A stretch of 64,000 bases of DNA, from positions 186,001 through 250,000 of the forward strand of contig CAWCWN010000003.1 in the NCBI GenBank assembly GCA_963799245.1, written 5' to 3'. This DNA comes from CAWCWN01 sp963799245. GTDB taxonomy: Bacteria; Chloroflexota; Ktedonobacteria; Ktedonobacterales; Ktedonobacteraceae. Below the pieces are notes generated by a model. The model searched no databases. It saw only the letters and a list, made by a program, of their open reading frames with translations, and was not told the origin of the DNA. Made by a program: the position numbers and the translations under genes. The first letter of the stretch is position 1; the number at the start of each line of letters is the position of its first letter. Below are positions 39,687-48,392 of the stretch, in pieces.

Positions 39687-40703
39687 CTACGAGATGGGAT
39701 AAATGACTACTACGTGTGCTGGGCCCTGTCGTACAGGGCTATGCCAGGTGTCATCATAATAGGGAGAGAACATGTGCCCGGCCTGGATACCGCTGGTGAA
39801 GTCGTTATGGCCATTAAGGTACCACTTGCCGTCGACCTGAATGAACCAGGGGCCACCGCTGGAGCCACCGGTCATATCGCAGGGAATGGAGACCACGCTG
39901 CCGCCTCCATGTTGCCAGACCTTACCGAAGGCACCCTCGCAGGCCCGCCTGGTCTGGCCATCGAAGGGATAGCCGGCGGAGTAGCCATAAGCGTAGAAGG
40001 GTTGCTCGAGCGGTTGATTATATGCCCAACCGGCACCGCCGACGAGGTTGGTCAGGAGACCCTGGCTGTTGGGAGCAACGATGGCCATGCCAAAGTCATG
40101 ATGATAGTCGTTTGGCTCGGGGTGTATCCAGTCTGAAGGGACCTCTAAATCGCGCGCGGCCCAACAGCCATAAGGCGTACTGCCGTTATCGTACAGAGGG
40201 CAGAAGATCACGTTCTGCACCCAGTCACTGTTCCAGTAGAGGCAGTGCCCGGCAGTGTCGACCAAACTGTGGTTGAGGCTTGCGACCGCGGTACCAGAGC
40301 AGGTCATATCTTGACCTGCGGCATTGCTAAAAAAGACCTTCCCAACGGTTGAGAGGGGATAAGAGGCTTCTCCATTAAGCGGGGGCTGCCCCTCTTGCCG
40401 GGCCGCCTGGCCAGTGCCATTGTCACTGCTACCCTGGGTGAAAGCGACGCCGTTCTGCTGATCGGCGTCGCTGGCTGCGCGCATACTCGCCGCCGTCCAA
40501 TGCTTGACGACGTCAGCGGGACTTGTACCCAGCGCGTGCTCAACGATCGTCTCGCCAGGAGCCGTCACCGCAGTGTCCACAAAGCGCGCAAGTACAACCA
40601 GGTATCCCAGGTACGCGATAGCAAGCAGGCAAAGAAAGATCTTGCCGGTCAGGGAGTGTAAAATGAATCTCTGCAGTTGCGGCATCCTACCCCTCTCTTT
40701 CAT
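39687..40703 (-). CDS. Membrane-anchored trypsin-like serine protease (V8/S1B-like)
   Basis: 338 residues. A single hydrophobic segment (IFLCLLAIAYLGYLVVLA, residues about 21-38) acts as an uncleaved signal anchor, placing the enzyme outside the membrane. The catalytic triad is His in LVDTAGHCLYW (about 153), Asp in YHHDFGMAIV (about 203) and Ser in DMTGGSSGGPWF (about 282). Several cysteines suggest disulfides. The likely role is extracellular proteolysis. The ATG at 40703 overlaps the stop of the companion frame (TGATG), though ATG 40685 with gagaggggtagg upstream is an alternative start. The pre-protease part (SPADVVKHWTAASM) resembles the tail of the upstream companion. Confidence 0.88.
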   Translation of the reverse strand: MKERGRMPQLQRFILHSLTGKIFLCLLAIAYLGYLVVLARFVDTAVTAPGETIVEHALGTSPADVVKHWTAASMRAASDADQQNGVAFTQGSSDNGTGQAARQEGQPPLNGEASYPLSTVGKVFFSNAAGQDMTCSGTAVASLNHSLVDTAGHCLYWNSDWVQNVIFCPLYDNGSTPYGCWAARDLEVPSDWIHPEPNDYHHDFGMAIVAPNSQGLLTNLVGGAGWAYNQPLEQPFYAYGYSAGYPFDGQTRRACEGAFGKVWQHGGGSVVSIPCDMTGGSSGGPWFIQVDGKWYLNGHNDFTSGIQAGHMFSPYYDDTWHSPVRQGPAHVVVIYPIS

Positions 40704-40977
40704 CAGGTCTGGTGCGGATCAGAAGGATGTGGAGGGTGTTCCTCCCGCTGGCGCGCATCGATATGCGGCAACCGGGCAGCTTTAGCTTTGCGCATTTTGT
40801 CGCCTGTCCAGTACTTGAGTGCGTCAGCGGGGAAGTCTTCACCTGGTGCTTGACGACAGGAGGCGAAGGATCCGCTTTCGCAAAACGCTTACACGCCAGC
40901 AGGTAAACACCAACAAGCAAGCAAAAAAGGAGCGCACCAAGCAGGGGCAGCGTGGTGCGTCTATATTGGCGTGACAT
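40703..40977 (-). pseudogene. Small membrane-anchored companion of the protease, frameshifted
   Basis: The frame from ATG 40977 gives a membrane anchor (TLPLLGALLFCLLVGVYLLA, residues about 9-28). In another frame the second half reads APGEDFPADALKYWTGDKMR followed by a His/Pro-rich tail and a TGA that overlaps the protease ATG. The FPADALKYW motif mirrors SPADVVKHW of the protease propeptide, so the second frame is real. One indel at about 40855-40870 is needed to join them. The function may be as a chaperone or inhibitor-like partner of the protease; this is a guess. Confidence 0.55.
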
Positions 40978-41223
40978 GATGCCTCTCTCTTTCTTGAAAG
41001 ATTCTAAGGACAGAACGCATGGGTAAGGCTATCAGGCTGCCACTTTCCTCACTCCACCTTCCAGGTTTCCTCATAAGAAGTATAGCAGTATTTGGTGGTT
41101 TTAAAAAGACCCACCAGGCTACGGCTGACTGCAGCCTGGGTACCACCATGAATTTCCCCCTGAAAGACTTGCCAAGGCCCAAAATATGGGCTATAATTGT
41201 GCCATAATGCGGAGGTGCTACGA

Positions 41224-41867
41224 ATGAATGCCAGACAATCGCAACAGCATAGACAGCACTTTAATCTCAGTGAGTCGGCGAAACAGATGCTGGAAGAACT
41301 AACAGCGCAGCGCTATCCTGGTAAACAGCGCCGCCAGAGCCAGCTTGTCGAAGATCTCATTACCGAGGCCTTCATGAAGGAGCATGGTATGAATACAGTT
41401 TCGAGTATGCAGAATCCTGACCGCTTCTCCTCATCAACTCTCGAAGCATTGAGCATGGCGCAACAAGAAGCGCTTCGCATGGGCGCAAACGCTGTCTATC
41501 CCGAGCATTTCCTGCTGGGAGTGATTGCCCCGGGAGAGAACAAAGCCGCTAAATTGCTCTGCCTGTCTGGCATGGATATGCCTGCGCTGCGCATCCGGGC
41601 GATGGAAGTATTTGCTTCGCATTATACTGCCGTACAGACTGCGGACCTGGCATTTACAGAGGAAGCCCGCGAGTGCTCTTGAAGGAGCCATTACGCTCGC
41701 GGAGGCGACGCGCTCGTCGCAGGTGTCGCCCGAGCACCTGGTGTTAAAGGTGCTGCACCATGCAAAGATGCAGGAATTTTTCACCCCGTTTCTGGCCATC
41801 GCTCAATCGACTTATCGCGAAGCTGGCAGATGGCATGGGGCTGGTGCCTGAGGCGTCAGGCATATAA
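41224..41867 (+). pseudogene. Clp N-domain protein with RHH-like start, frameshifted
   Basis: It starts at ATG 41224 after gcggaggtgc. Residues 1-50 look like a ribbon-helix-helix or coiled region (FNLSESAKQMLEELTAQRYP). A ClpA/ClpC N-terminal repeat follows: LEALSMAQQEALRMGANAVY, PEHFLLGVI, KAAKLL. The second half of the domain (ALEGAITLAEATRSSQVSPE, HLVLKVL) is in another frame, because cccgcgagtg has one G too many at about 41672. A further shift near 41800 leads to LNRLIAKLADGMGLVPEASG and the TAA at 41865-41867. Clp N-domains bind adaptor proteins or substrates; no ATPase is attached. Confidence 0.65.
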
Positions 41868-41969
41868 GCAGGTCGCGGAAAGGACAAAGATCTCCAACGC
41901 CCTGGCGGCGACAAATTCAGCCTGCCCTTCCTGGCAAGCGTGAAGCGCGGCAGGGCTGGAAACACTGTG

Positions 41970-42070
41970 TACTCGACATCGCTGCAAAAATCTGTCCAAA
42001 GTGCGGCACGCCCGGGCCAGGGATCGAAGGCGCGCGTTTCTGTTTTGAGTGCGGCAGCCTTCTCGCATAG
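41970..42070 (+). pseudogene. Zinc-ribbon tail fragment
   Basis: In one frame this stretch reads HCVLDIAAKICPKCG, then ARFCFECGSLLA and a stop. It is nearly the same as the tail at 43081-43167 (TCPKCGAPRPDIADARFCFECG). It may be the 3' end of the preceding Clp-N gene, reached by further frameshifts, or a separate remnant. The paired CxxC motifs would bind one zinc ion. Confidence 0.5.
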
Positions 42071-42113
42071 CCGGGCTGAGCAGCTATGCACTGATTAACG
42101 AGGAGAAGTGAAT

Positions 42114-43167
42114 ATGGCTACTTTCCCTCCTGATGAGCAAGGGCCCGCTATGCTTGCGCCGCAAACGCAGCGAGGCATTACGCCGGGCGCGCAGGCATGC
42201 GGCATCTATGCAGGCACGAGAGATATCTCCGAGCACCTTTTACAGGGGCTTGTTGAACAGGGTGATGGCTCGATAGTAGGCGCCCTGGCAAAGGCCGGCA
42301 TCGACGCAGGGCGCGATTTGTCTGCGCATCGAGCAATTGTTTGGCGCGTACAGCGACAGCAACCTGCGCGGCGACGAGTTACCTCTGTCGCTGGAGGCGG
42401 AAGAATGCCTGGAATGGGCGCGTTCATTTTCCTGGTTAGAGGACGCAGGAGAGCGCCGTGCTGTACCAGTACCACCTGTGCTCTTAATGCTCGCTCTTCT
42501 GCGTACAAAGCAGGTGCAAACATTTCTTCTGCCGATCTTGCCCGGCTTGAAAACAATATGCGCGTCGTTACTGCGTGATAGCTGGAGAACAAAAACCTCT
42601 GATGTAGCCGCGCTGACGCATGAAGCGCTGGCGGCGCTTCCTCCGCCTCCAGCTTCTCGCTCGCCTGGCATGGCCGCCGATGCATGGTCAAGCATAGAAG
42701 ATCGCTATACGCCTGGCCAGATTGTCAGCGGCGTAGTGACGAGAGTCCTTTTTTTTATCGTTTTTTTGCGTATCGAAAATATCATTTATAGTCTTCTCCA
42801 GCATTCGTATATACCACCGCATGATAATGAACATCTCGTACGTTTTTATATATGTAAATTACATTTTCTTTTATCTCAGCAACTTATATTATCTATATCT
42901 TGTTGATCTTCTATTTAATTTATAGCCTGCGTCAAATTGTACATTGATGTATAATGATATCATTTGAGATTTAGTTTGTGTGATATATTATTATTAGAAA
43001 TATTGCTAGAGATGTTATGTTTATTATGTATGTGTGTGTGTTATCTAGCTGGAAGATTGCAGTACTGCGGGGCCGCGCTGGCAAAAACCTGCCCAAAGTG
43101 TGGCGCGCCGCGCCCGGATATTGCGGACGCCCGCTTCTGTTTTGAATGCGGACAGTTGTTGGACTGA
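42114..43167 (+). pseudogene. Clp-N-like / S1 RNA-binding / zinc-ribbon gene, degenerate
   Basis: ATG 42114 follows aggagaag. The first frame reads ISEHLLQGLVEQGDGSIVGA, then one extra G at about 42312 (gcagggcgcg) shifts it. Frame two continues with LCLRIEQLFGAYSDSNLRG and an EAEECLEWARSF Clp-N-type helix. A further segment carries an S1-domain start, DRYTPGQIVSGVVTRVLF, whose later strands (VFLRIENIIYSLLQHSYIPP) are distorted by many G to T or A changes. After a 250-base A/T-rich patch, a clean zinc ribbon ends the gene (CPKCGAPRPDIADARFCFECG). It appears to be a paralogue of the gene at 41224. It is not functional as written. Confidence 0.6.
42740..43060 (+). other. A/T-rich, G-poor patch inside the S1-domain gene
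   Basis: Between two G/C-normal segments of one gene, about 320 bases are strongly T-rich with very few G. The S1 domain continues through the left part with residues changed as expected from G to T or G to A (Gly to Ile or Ser, Val to Leu, Asp to Tyr). The borders are gradual. It resembles, on the other strand, the cytosine-free tract at 46.2-47.5 kb. Confidence 0.6.
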
Positions 43168-43200
43168 CAGCGACATCAGCTTTATATTTCTTGCTCATCT

Positions 43201-43220
43201 TGGCGGCGAGCCCGCCGCCA
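43201..43220. terminator. GC-rich hairpin after the zinc-ribbon gene
   Basis: The 8-bp arms tggcggcg and cgccgcca enclose agcc, 34 bp after the stop at 43167. It lies between that gene and the convergent FAD oxidoreductase, so it may serve both. No T-run follows. Confidence 0.4.
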
Positions 43221-43286
43221 TAAGGGGAGCCGATGAACGACCACGGCTATTACAGATCAAGCAGGCTTAACAGAGAGAGTGATGGA

Positions 43287-44624
43287 TTAGAGGACCATGA
43301 CCTCTTTCCCGGACTGGGAAAAGGCGCGCGATGGCTCAAAGGTTCGCAGGTCCAGGCGATGTCCCGCGAACGGCTCGGGTAACCTGACCTTTCCATCCTC
43401 AACCTCGCCTGTCAGCAGCGCTTCCACCAATGCGGCGGTGATCGGCGCGTGCATCAGACCGTGGCCGGAGAAGCCAGCAGCATGCAGCAGATTCTTCAGA
43501 TCGCCATCAAAGCCGATCAGGGGATTGGCGTCGGGCGTCGTTGCATAGAAACCACTCGTTGTCGCCGTCAAACCGCCGGCATTCGCCAGGAGTGGCGAGA
43601 AATCCATCACCTGCTCCAGCAGAGCATACCCATAATTATCCACGCCATGCCTATAGTGAAAAGGAGGATCGATGCGATCTTGATCCTCATCACTAAAGTC
43701 GTACTCGGGCTCGGCCTCATGTGCCCATGCACACAGGAGCAGTTCGCCCTCAGGCCGGGAATGAGCGCCACGACCAGTTCCAACGCCATAAATAGTCATG
43801 GGCAAACGATGCCACTCCTCGCTGCTCATGATCGGCCTATGCGGTTTCAGAAAATAGAGGTAGCGCTTGAGCGGAGCTACAGGTAGGGGCATTCCACCCA
43901 GGCGCCGGCTGACTCGCGCCGACCAGGCATTGGTCTCATTGACAAACCAGTCAGCCTCGATAGGGCCTTTTGTCGTCTCGAGTGAGACAATCCGTCCATG
44001 GCGCAGGGTCGCGCCGATAACCTCCGTCTCCTGCATGATGGTGGCTCCCAGCTCCTGGGCGCGGCGGAAACCCTCGCTATAGATCACCTGGGGGTAGAGA
44101 AACCCATCGCTGGGATCCCATGTCGCTCCGATGAGGCGGTCGGGCTCGAGATGCGGCCAGCGGTCATGCACCAGCTGTGGGGTCAGGAGCTCGACAGGCT
44201 CACCCAACCGTTGTTGCAGCGCCACGTGCGCCCGGGCCACCTGCCATACCTGTGCCGCCTCTCTGCGGCGAGCCGCCTTCCAGGCCGGCGCCGCCTGCTC
44301 GGGATCTTCATAGAGAAAGAGGTAACCATTCTGCTTGATGACGGGCTGCCTTCTCTCAGGTGGAGTCTCAAGCAGGTCGTGGAAGCGCGTATACCACCAC
44401 TTGGCATACTGCATCCCAACCACCGTCTCTTCAACACTGAACTGGGCTCGAATGCCCGCCGAAGAGCGACTTGACGATCCATTTCCGATCCTTGCTTTCT
44501 CAAGCACCGTGACACGGAAACCTCGCTCAGCCAGGCGCACCGCCGTTAGAGCGCCGGCTGAGCCTCCACCAATCAGGACAACATGGTCGGCCAGGCCGCC
44601 AGGCGAAGGAGGAGTGTTGCTCAC
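43287..44624 (-). CDS. FAD-dependent oxidoreductase (DAO family)
   Basis: 445 residues. The N-terminal dinucleotide-binding motif is VVLIGGGSAGALTAVRLAER (residues about 15-34), with the acidic end of strand two at VTVLEKARIG. The SSRSSAGIRAQFS segment (about 50-62) and the C-terminal FAD contact (GFSGHGLMHAPITAALVEAL, about 395-414) are those of DAO enzymes such as sarcosine oxidase or glycine/D-amino-acid oxidase. The expected reaction is oxidation of a secondary or primary amine with FAD; the substrate is not known. It is cytoplasmic. A fragment of a second DAO protein lies just upstream. No operon partner is seen. Confidence 0.9.
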   Translation of the reverse strand: MSNTPPSPGGLADHVVLIGGGSAGALTAVRLAERGFRVTVLEKARIGNGSSSRSSAGIRAQFSVEETVVGMQYAKWWYTRFHDLLETPPERRQPVIKQNGYLFLYEDPEQAAPAWKAARRREAAQVWQVARAHVALQQRLGEPVELLTPQLVHDRWPHLEPDRLIGATWDPSDGFLYPQVIYSEGFRRAQELGATIMQETEVIGATLRHGRIVSLETTKGPIEADWFVNETNAWSARVSRRLGGMPLPVAPLKRYLYFLKPHRPIMSSEEWHRLPMTIYGVGTGRGAHSRPEGELLLCAWAHEAEPEYDFSDEDQDRIDPPFHYRHGVDNYGYALLEQVMDFSPLLANAGGLTATTSGFYATTPDANPLIGFDGDLKNLLHAAGFSGHGLMHAPITAALVEALLTGEVEDGKVRLPEPFAGHRLDLRTFEPSRAFSQSGKEVMVL

Positions 44625-44735
44625 GAGAGACTCCTTTGTGCTTTCTTGACTTCAAAGTGTATCATCTTCTCTACTATTTTGCCGCTCGCCGCGTTGCCTG
44701 TCAACCTCTTGCGCGCTCAAGCTTAGCGCGAAATG

Positions 44736-44816
44736 CTACCTGCTTCGATGAAACGCGGTGCTGATGCCATTCGCTCCTGCTTCAACCACCACAACATCTG
44801 CTGTTTCCAACTCCAT
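44736..44816 (-). pseudogene. N-terminal scrap of a second DAO-type oxidoreductase
   Basis: The minus frame from ATG 44816 reads MELETADVVVVEAGANGIST followed by AFHRSR and a stop. This is the Rossmann start of a DAO enzyme with Glu for the second Gly of GAGVNG. Only 26 codons survive. It borders the purine tract and the damaged GCS2 gene. Confidence 0.6.
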
Positions 44817-44930
44817 GCTCCTCTCTGCCCGCTTGTAATAAAGCGACGAAATATATACCCAATTATATTCTATGTGACGCCCGGGCAGGAATTCAGCAGT
44901 GCAGGGCCGGCTGGTCAAATCTGCGCAGGC

Positions 44931-45008
44931 TTGGTATGATAGGGGTAAGAGAGAGAGAGAGAGAAAAAGAGAGAAAGAAAGAAAGAAGAAAAAAGAGGAG
45001 AGTTGAAA
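44931..45008 (+). repeat. Purine-rich low-complexity tract without cytosine
   Basis: 78 consecutive bases lack C. Bases 44946-45000 are almost purely A and G (ga and gaaa repeats). It ends directly at the start of the GCS2-type gene and contains its presumed ribosome-binding site. Such tracts can form triplex or slipped structures. Confidence 0.85.
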
Positions 45009-46116
45009 CCACCGTCTCTTACCATTGGCATTGAGGAAGAATATCAAATCGTTGATCCCCAGACGCGCGAACTGCGACCCTATATCAGCGAAATTTTGGA
45101 CAGAGGGCAGGCTCGTGCTGTCCGAGCAGATCAAACCTGAACTGCACCAGGCAATGGTCGAAGTCGGCTCCAGCGTATGCCAGACGCCGGCCGAACTGCG
45201 CAATGAACTCGTGCGCCTGCGTCGCACAATCATGGAGGTGGCCGCGAAGAACGGCTTGAATATTGCCGCCGCAGGGACACACCCCTTTTCCTCCTGGTTG
45301 ACGCAGGAGATCACCCCACAGGAACGCTATATGGGGGTAAAGCAGGATATGCAGGAACTGGCCCAGCGCTTGCTGATCTTCGGCACCCACGTGCATGTGG
45401 GCATTGAGGATCGCGAGTTTCTGATCGATGCCATGAATGTCGTCCGCTATTTGTTGCCTCATTTACTGTGCCTCTCTACAAGCTCACCTTTCTGGATGGG
45501 ACGTAAAACCGGTCTAAAATCATACCGCAGCATCATTTTCCGCAACTTTCCTCGCAGCGGCATTCCCCGCGTCTTCCAATCATGGGCGGATTTTCAATAC
45601 CTGGTGGAAACACTTGTACAGACGAACACGATACCAGATGGGTAGTAAGATCTGGTGGGATGTTCGCCCGAACCGGTCGTACCCCACCCTGGAATTCCGC
45701 ATCTGTGATGTCTGCACGCGCGTGGACGAAGCGATCTGTATAGCCGCCATCTTTCAGGCCATTATCGCCAAGCTCTGGAAGCTGCGGCGGGACAACCTGA
45801 CCTTCCGCGTCTACCCCGTTGAACTGATTGAGGAAAACAAATGGCGTACCGTTCGCTACGGCCTGGATGGCAAGTTGATCGACTTCGGCAAGCAGCAGGA
45901 TTACTTGCCCGCACCCTGATACGCGAGTTAATCGAGTGGTTTATTGGCGACGTCGTTGATGAACTCGGCAGTCGCCGGGAAGTGGAGTACGCCTACCGCA
46001 TCCTGCAGGAGGGGTCAAGCGCCGACCGCCAGCTGGCAACCTATGAACGAACAGGTGACCTGAAAGCAGTCGTCGATCAATTGATTGCAGAGACGAGCGA
46101 AGGGGTAACAGCGTGA
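45003..46116 (+). pseudogene. Carboxylate-amine ligase of the GCS2 (YbdK) family, frameshifted
   Basis: It reads SLTIGIEEEYQIVDPQTREL from TTG 45003. One extra C at about 45099 (gagggcaggc) shifts to LSEQIKPELHQAMVEVGSSV, ITPQERYMGVKQDMQELA, FGTHVHVGI and STSSPFWMGRKTG. An extra G at about 45640 (gatgggtag) shifts to SKIWWDVRPNRSYPTLEFRICD, the substrate-binding end. A third indel at about 45905 leads to ELIEWFIGDVVDELGSRREV and the stop at 46116. GCS2 ligases join glutamate to cysteine or other amines using ATP. All usual motifs exist across the frames, so the damage is recent or is a consensus error. It was probably followed closely by the S9 peptidase gene. Confidence 0.8.
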
Positions 46117-46175
46117 AGCATGCAACGCCTGGCTGGAGGTCTTATAGTATACTTGAGACAAGACGCGTTCAGGAC

Positions 46176-47547
46176 ATTTGGTTGAGGTGAAGAAGGAGGA
46201 TGAAGGGAGGAGTTTTGAGAGATATAAGTGAAGGGATGTGGAGAATGTGTATGTATAGAGAGTGGAGGAGGAGGTAGGAAAATTAATAATGTAAAAAGAG
46301 ATGATATGTAGAGTATAAAGTTTGAGAGTGATATATAGTTATAAAAGTAGAAAGAGTAGATTTATAAGAAGGAGGGAAGTTTATAGTATTAGTGGTGTAG
46401 AGATGTAAAGAGGAAAAGAAAAAATAAGAAGTGAGATATGGATGGTATGAAGTAGAGGAGGTAAGAAGTATGAAGTAAGGTAGATAAGAAGTGGAGAGTA
46501 GTATGATTTAGTTAAGAGATGGTAAAAAGATGGAAGTTAAATGGATTTTTTGAGAGAAAGTAGAGGTAGTAAGTAAGTGTAAATTTTAAAAATGAATGGA
46601 GGAGAGGAGAGTTAGATTAGTAAGTTAAGTTATGGGGTAAGTGAGTATAGAAGGAAAGTAGAAGGGAAGGTAATTATGGTATATAGTATATGGAAGAATG
46701 AAGATGAAAGGAAAGAGAAGTATAGTAGTGAAGTTGGTAAGGTTTATAAGAGTATGGATGAAGTATGGGAAGGTATTGAATATAAATATAATAGGTAAAA
46801 GTAGTTATGGATGATATTTTTTGTAGGGGAAGAGAAGAGTATTAAATAGGAAGAGGTTAATATTGTATAATAATGAAGGTAGAAGGAAGGAGATGAGATA
46901 GTATTATGAGTTAAAAGAAGTTATGAGAGAGATATGAGAGTGAGTATGGAGTTGTGGGTAATGAAGAAGGTAAAAAGGAGGATGAGAAGTTTGATAAAAG
47001 AAGAGGGGATGGTATAGTTGTATAAAAGGTAGAAGGAAGGGAGAAATATAGTTTATTATTATGTAAAAGATTAGAAGGGAGTAAGTAAAGTAGTTAAATG
47101 GATTGTAGAGGAAAGAGGAGATAAAGAATAAAGAAAAGAGTTAAAGGTAGATTATGAATTTAAATGAAAGGAATAGATAGTAGAAGAGATGTATAGAAGT
47201 ATGTTAAGTAGTAATTAATGGTATAAAGATAGTAAGGATTTGTTTAAAAAGTAAAGGAGAGAGGAAAGATAAAAATTTAAAGAGTTGATATGATAAAGAG
47301 AAGGATGAAGAAGAAGAGAGATGGTAATGGATGTTATAAGAGTAAAGAATTGAGTAAGGAAGGAAAGAATATAGAGATGAAGAGTATAGAAAGGTTTAAA
47401 AAAGGTGAAATAAGGAGTATAGAAGGAGAAGGAAGAAAAAAGTATAAAAAGAAAGGAGTGAAAGAAGATATTTTAAAAAGTAAAAAGTTTATAAGTAAAA
47501 GGAGTATGAAAAGGAAGAGATTAGAAGGGAAGGAGATAGAGGGATGG
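46176..47547 (+). other. Cytosine-free tract: 1372 consecutive bases with no C
   Basis: Checked line by line: after the C at 46175 the next C on the + strand is at 47548. The composition is roughly 40 percent A, one third G and one quarter T. The tract begins just before the reconstructed start of the S9 peptidase gene and covers about its first two thirds. From 47548 to about 48090 C is present but rare, and then composition becomes normal. In the last 260 bases the translation in the peptidase frame is lysine- and arginine-rich, ending EGKEIEGWL. This is what C to A change would make of Pro, Thr, Gln, His and Arg codons. Confidence 0.95.
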
Positions 47548-48287
47548 CTCTAACTACAGCGCTGGCATGAGGGCATGAAAGCGAAGCTTATACTGGGAAG
47601 ATGGCAGGTAAATGGAAGAAAATGATAGCATGGTGGAGATGGCTTATGTGCAAGATTTAGAGAGCTGGAAAGCAAGAGGGTTTCAAGCAGATTGATGAGC
47701 GAAGCGCAACAAAGCGAGATAGTTAGGGCTATGGCGAGGAGTTGTACAAGAAGGTGCTCAATGATTGGGGCGGTGATGACTTTAGAAACATTATGGAAGG
47801 AGTAGAGCATGTAATAGCTAGTGAGAAAGTAGATGGGAAAAGACTAGGGATTAGCAGTATGAGCTAAGTGAGGCTATATGACAATGTATGTAATTAACAC
47901 AAAAGAAAACGAGTAAAGGCAGAGACTGTGAGAAGCGAAGGTATAAGTTTAAATGTAAGCTGAAAGTGGCTGAGTGATAAAAAGCTATAGTTAGATTATA
48001 AAAAAGGGGGTAAAAGAAAATGATAAAGAGAACTAAAAGGTAAAAAGTTAAAAGTTAGAGAAGAGGAAATAAAAAAGAATATATAATAACATTCAGCCAA
48101 TGATCTACACTGTCCCTGCAGCGAATTTAAGCAGATGTTTGTGTTACTGCGCAAGTTGCAACGAGCTGTAGAACTGGTGATCTACCCTGAGATGAGCCAC
48201 ATGATGGACTGGCCCGAACTGGGTAAACCACAGCAGCGTATTGATCGCCTCAGCCGCACCATCAACTGGTTCGAACGATTTGTGTGA
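46200..48287 (+). pseudogene. S9 (prolyl oligopeptidase family) peptidase, destroyed by cytosine loss
   Basis: The 3' end (48090-48287) is normal: SANDLHCPCSEFKQMFVLLR, then ELVIYPEMSHMMDWPELG (with the catalytic His region) and INWFERFV. Upstream at 47727-47864 the frame GYGEELYKKVLNDWGGDDFR then NIMEGVEHVIASEKVDGKRL and GISSMS gives the hydrolase core up to the nucleophile elbow; the serine region after it is garbled. A probable start at ATG 46200 gives DISEGMWRMC, like the family's N-terminus. The span of 2088 bp (about 695 codons) fits the family length. Stops occur throughout the C-free part. Original function: oligopeptide hydrolysis. Confidence 0.75.
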
Positions 48288-48392
48288 GCTGACGGCCGCG
48301 TGCAGCGGCATGCTCCATCCACATATCCCGGCTGTGCTCACGCGAATTCGCTACGCTGCGCCACATCAAATAGCGCGCCAAGGAACTATAGC

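Noticed and set aside
42337..42906. Single 189-residue gene in this frame
   Set aside because: It starts in the middle of a frameshifted Clp-N/S1 gene and ends in the A/T-rich patch, so it is one piece of the degenerate gene at 42114-43167.
44946..45000. CRISPR-like or variable repeat locus
   Set aside because: It is a simple ga/gaaa low-complexity run without spacer structure.
44736..45314. 192-residue minus-strand frame
   Set aside because: Only the last 26 codons resemble a protein (DAO start). The rest is antisense to the GCS2 gene and to the polypurine tract.
47290..47553. 87-residue lysine-rich open frame in the C-free tract
   Set aside because: It is the decayed frame of the S9 peptidase (ends EGKEIEGWL). 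Its Lys/Arg content follows from the absence of C, so it is not a new basic protein gene.
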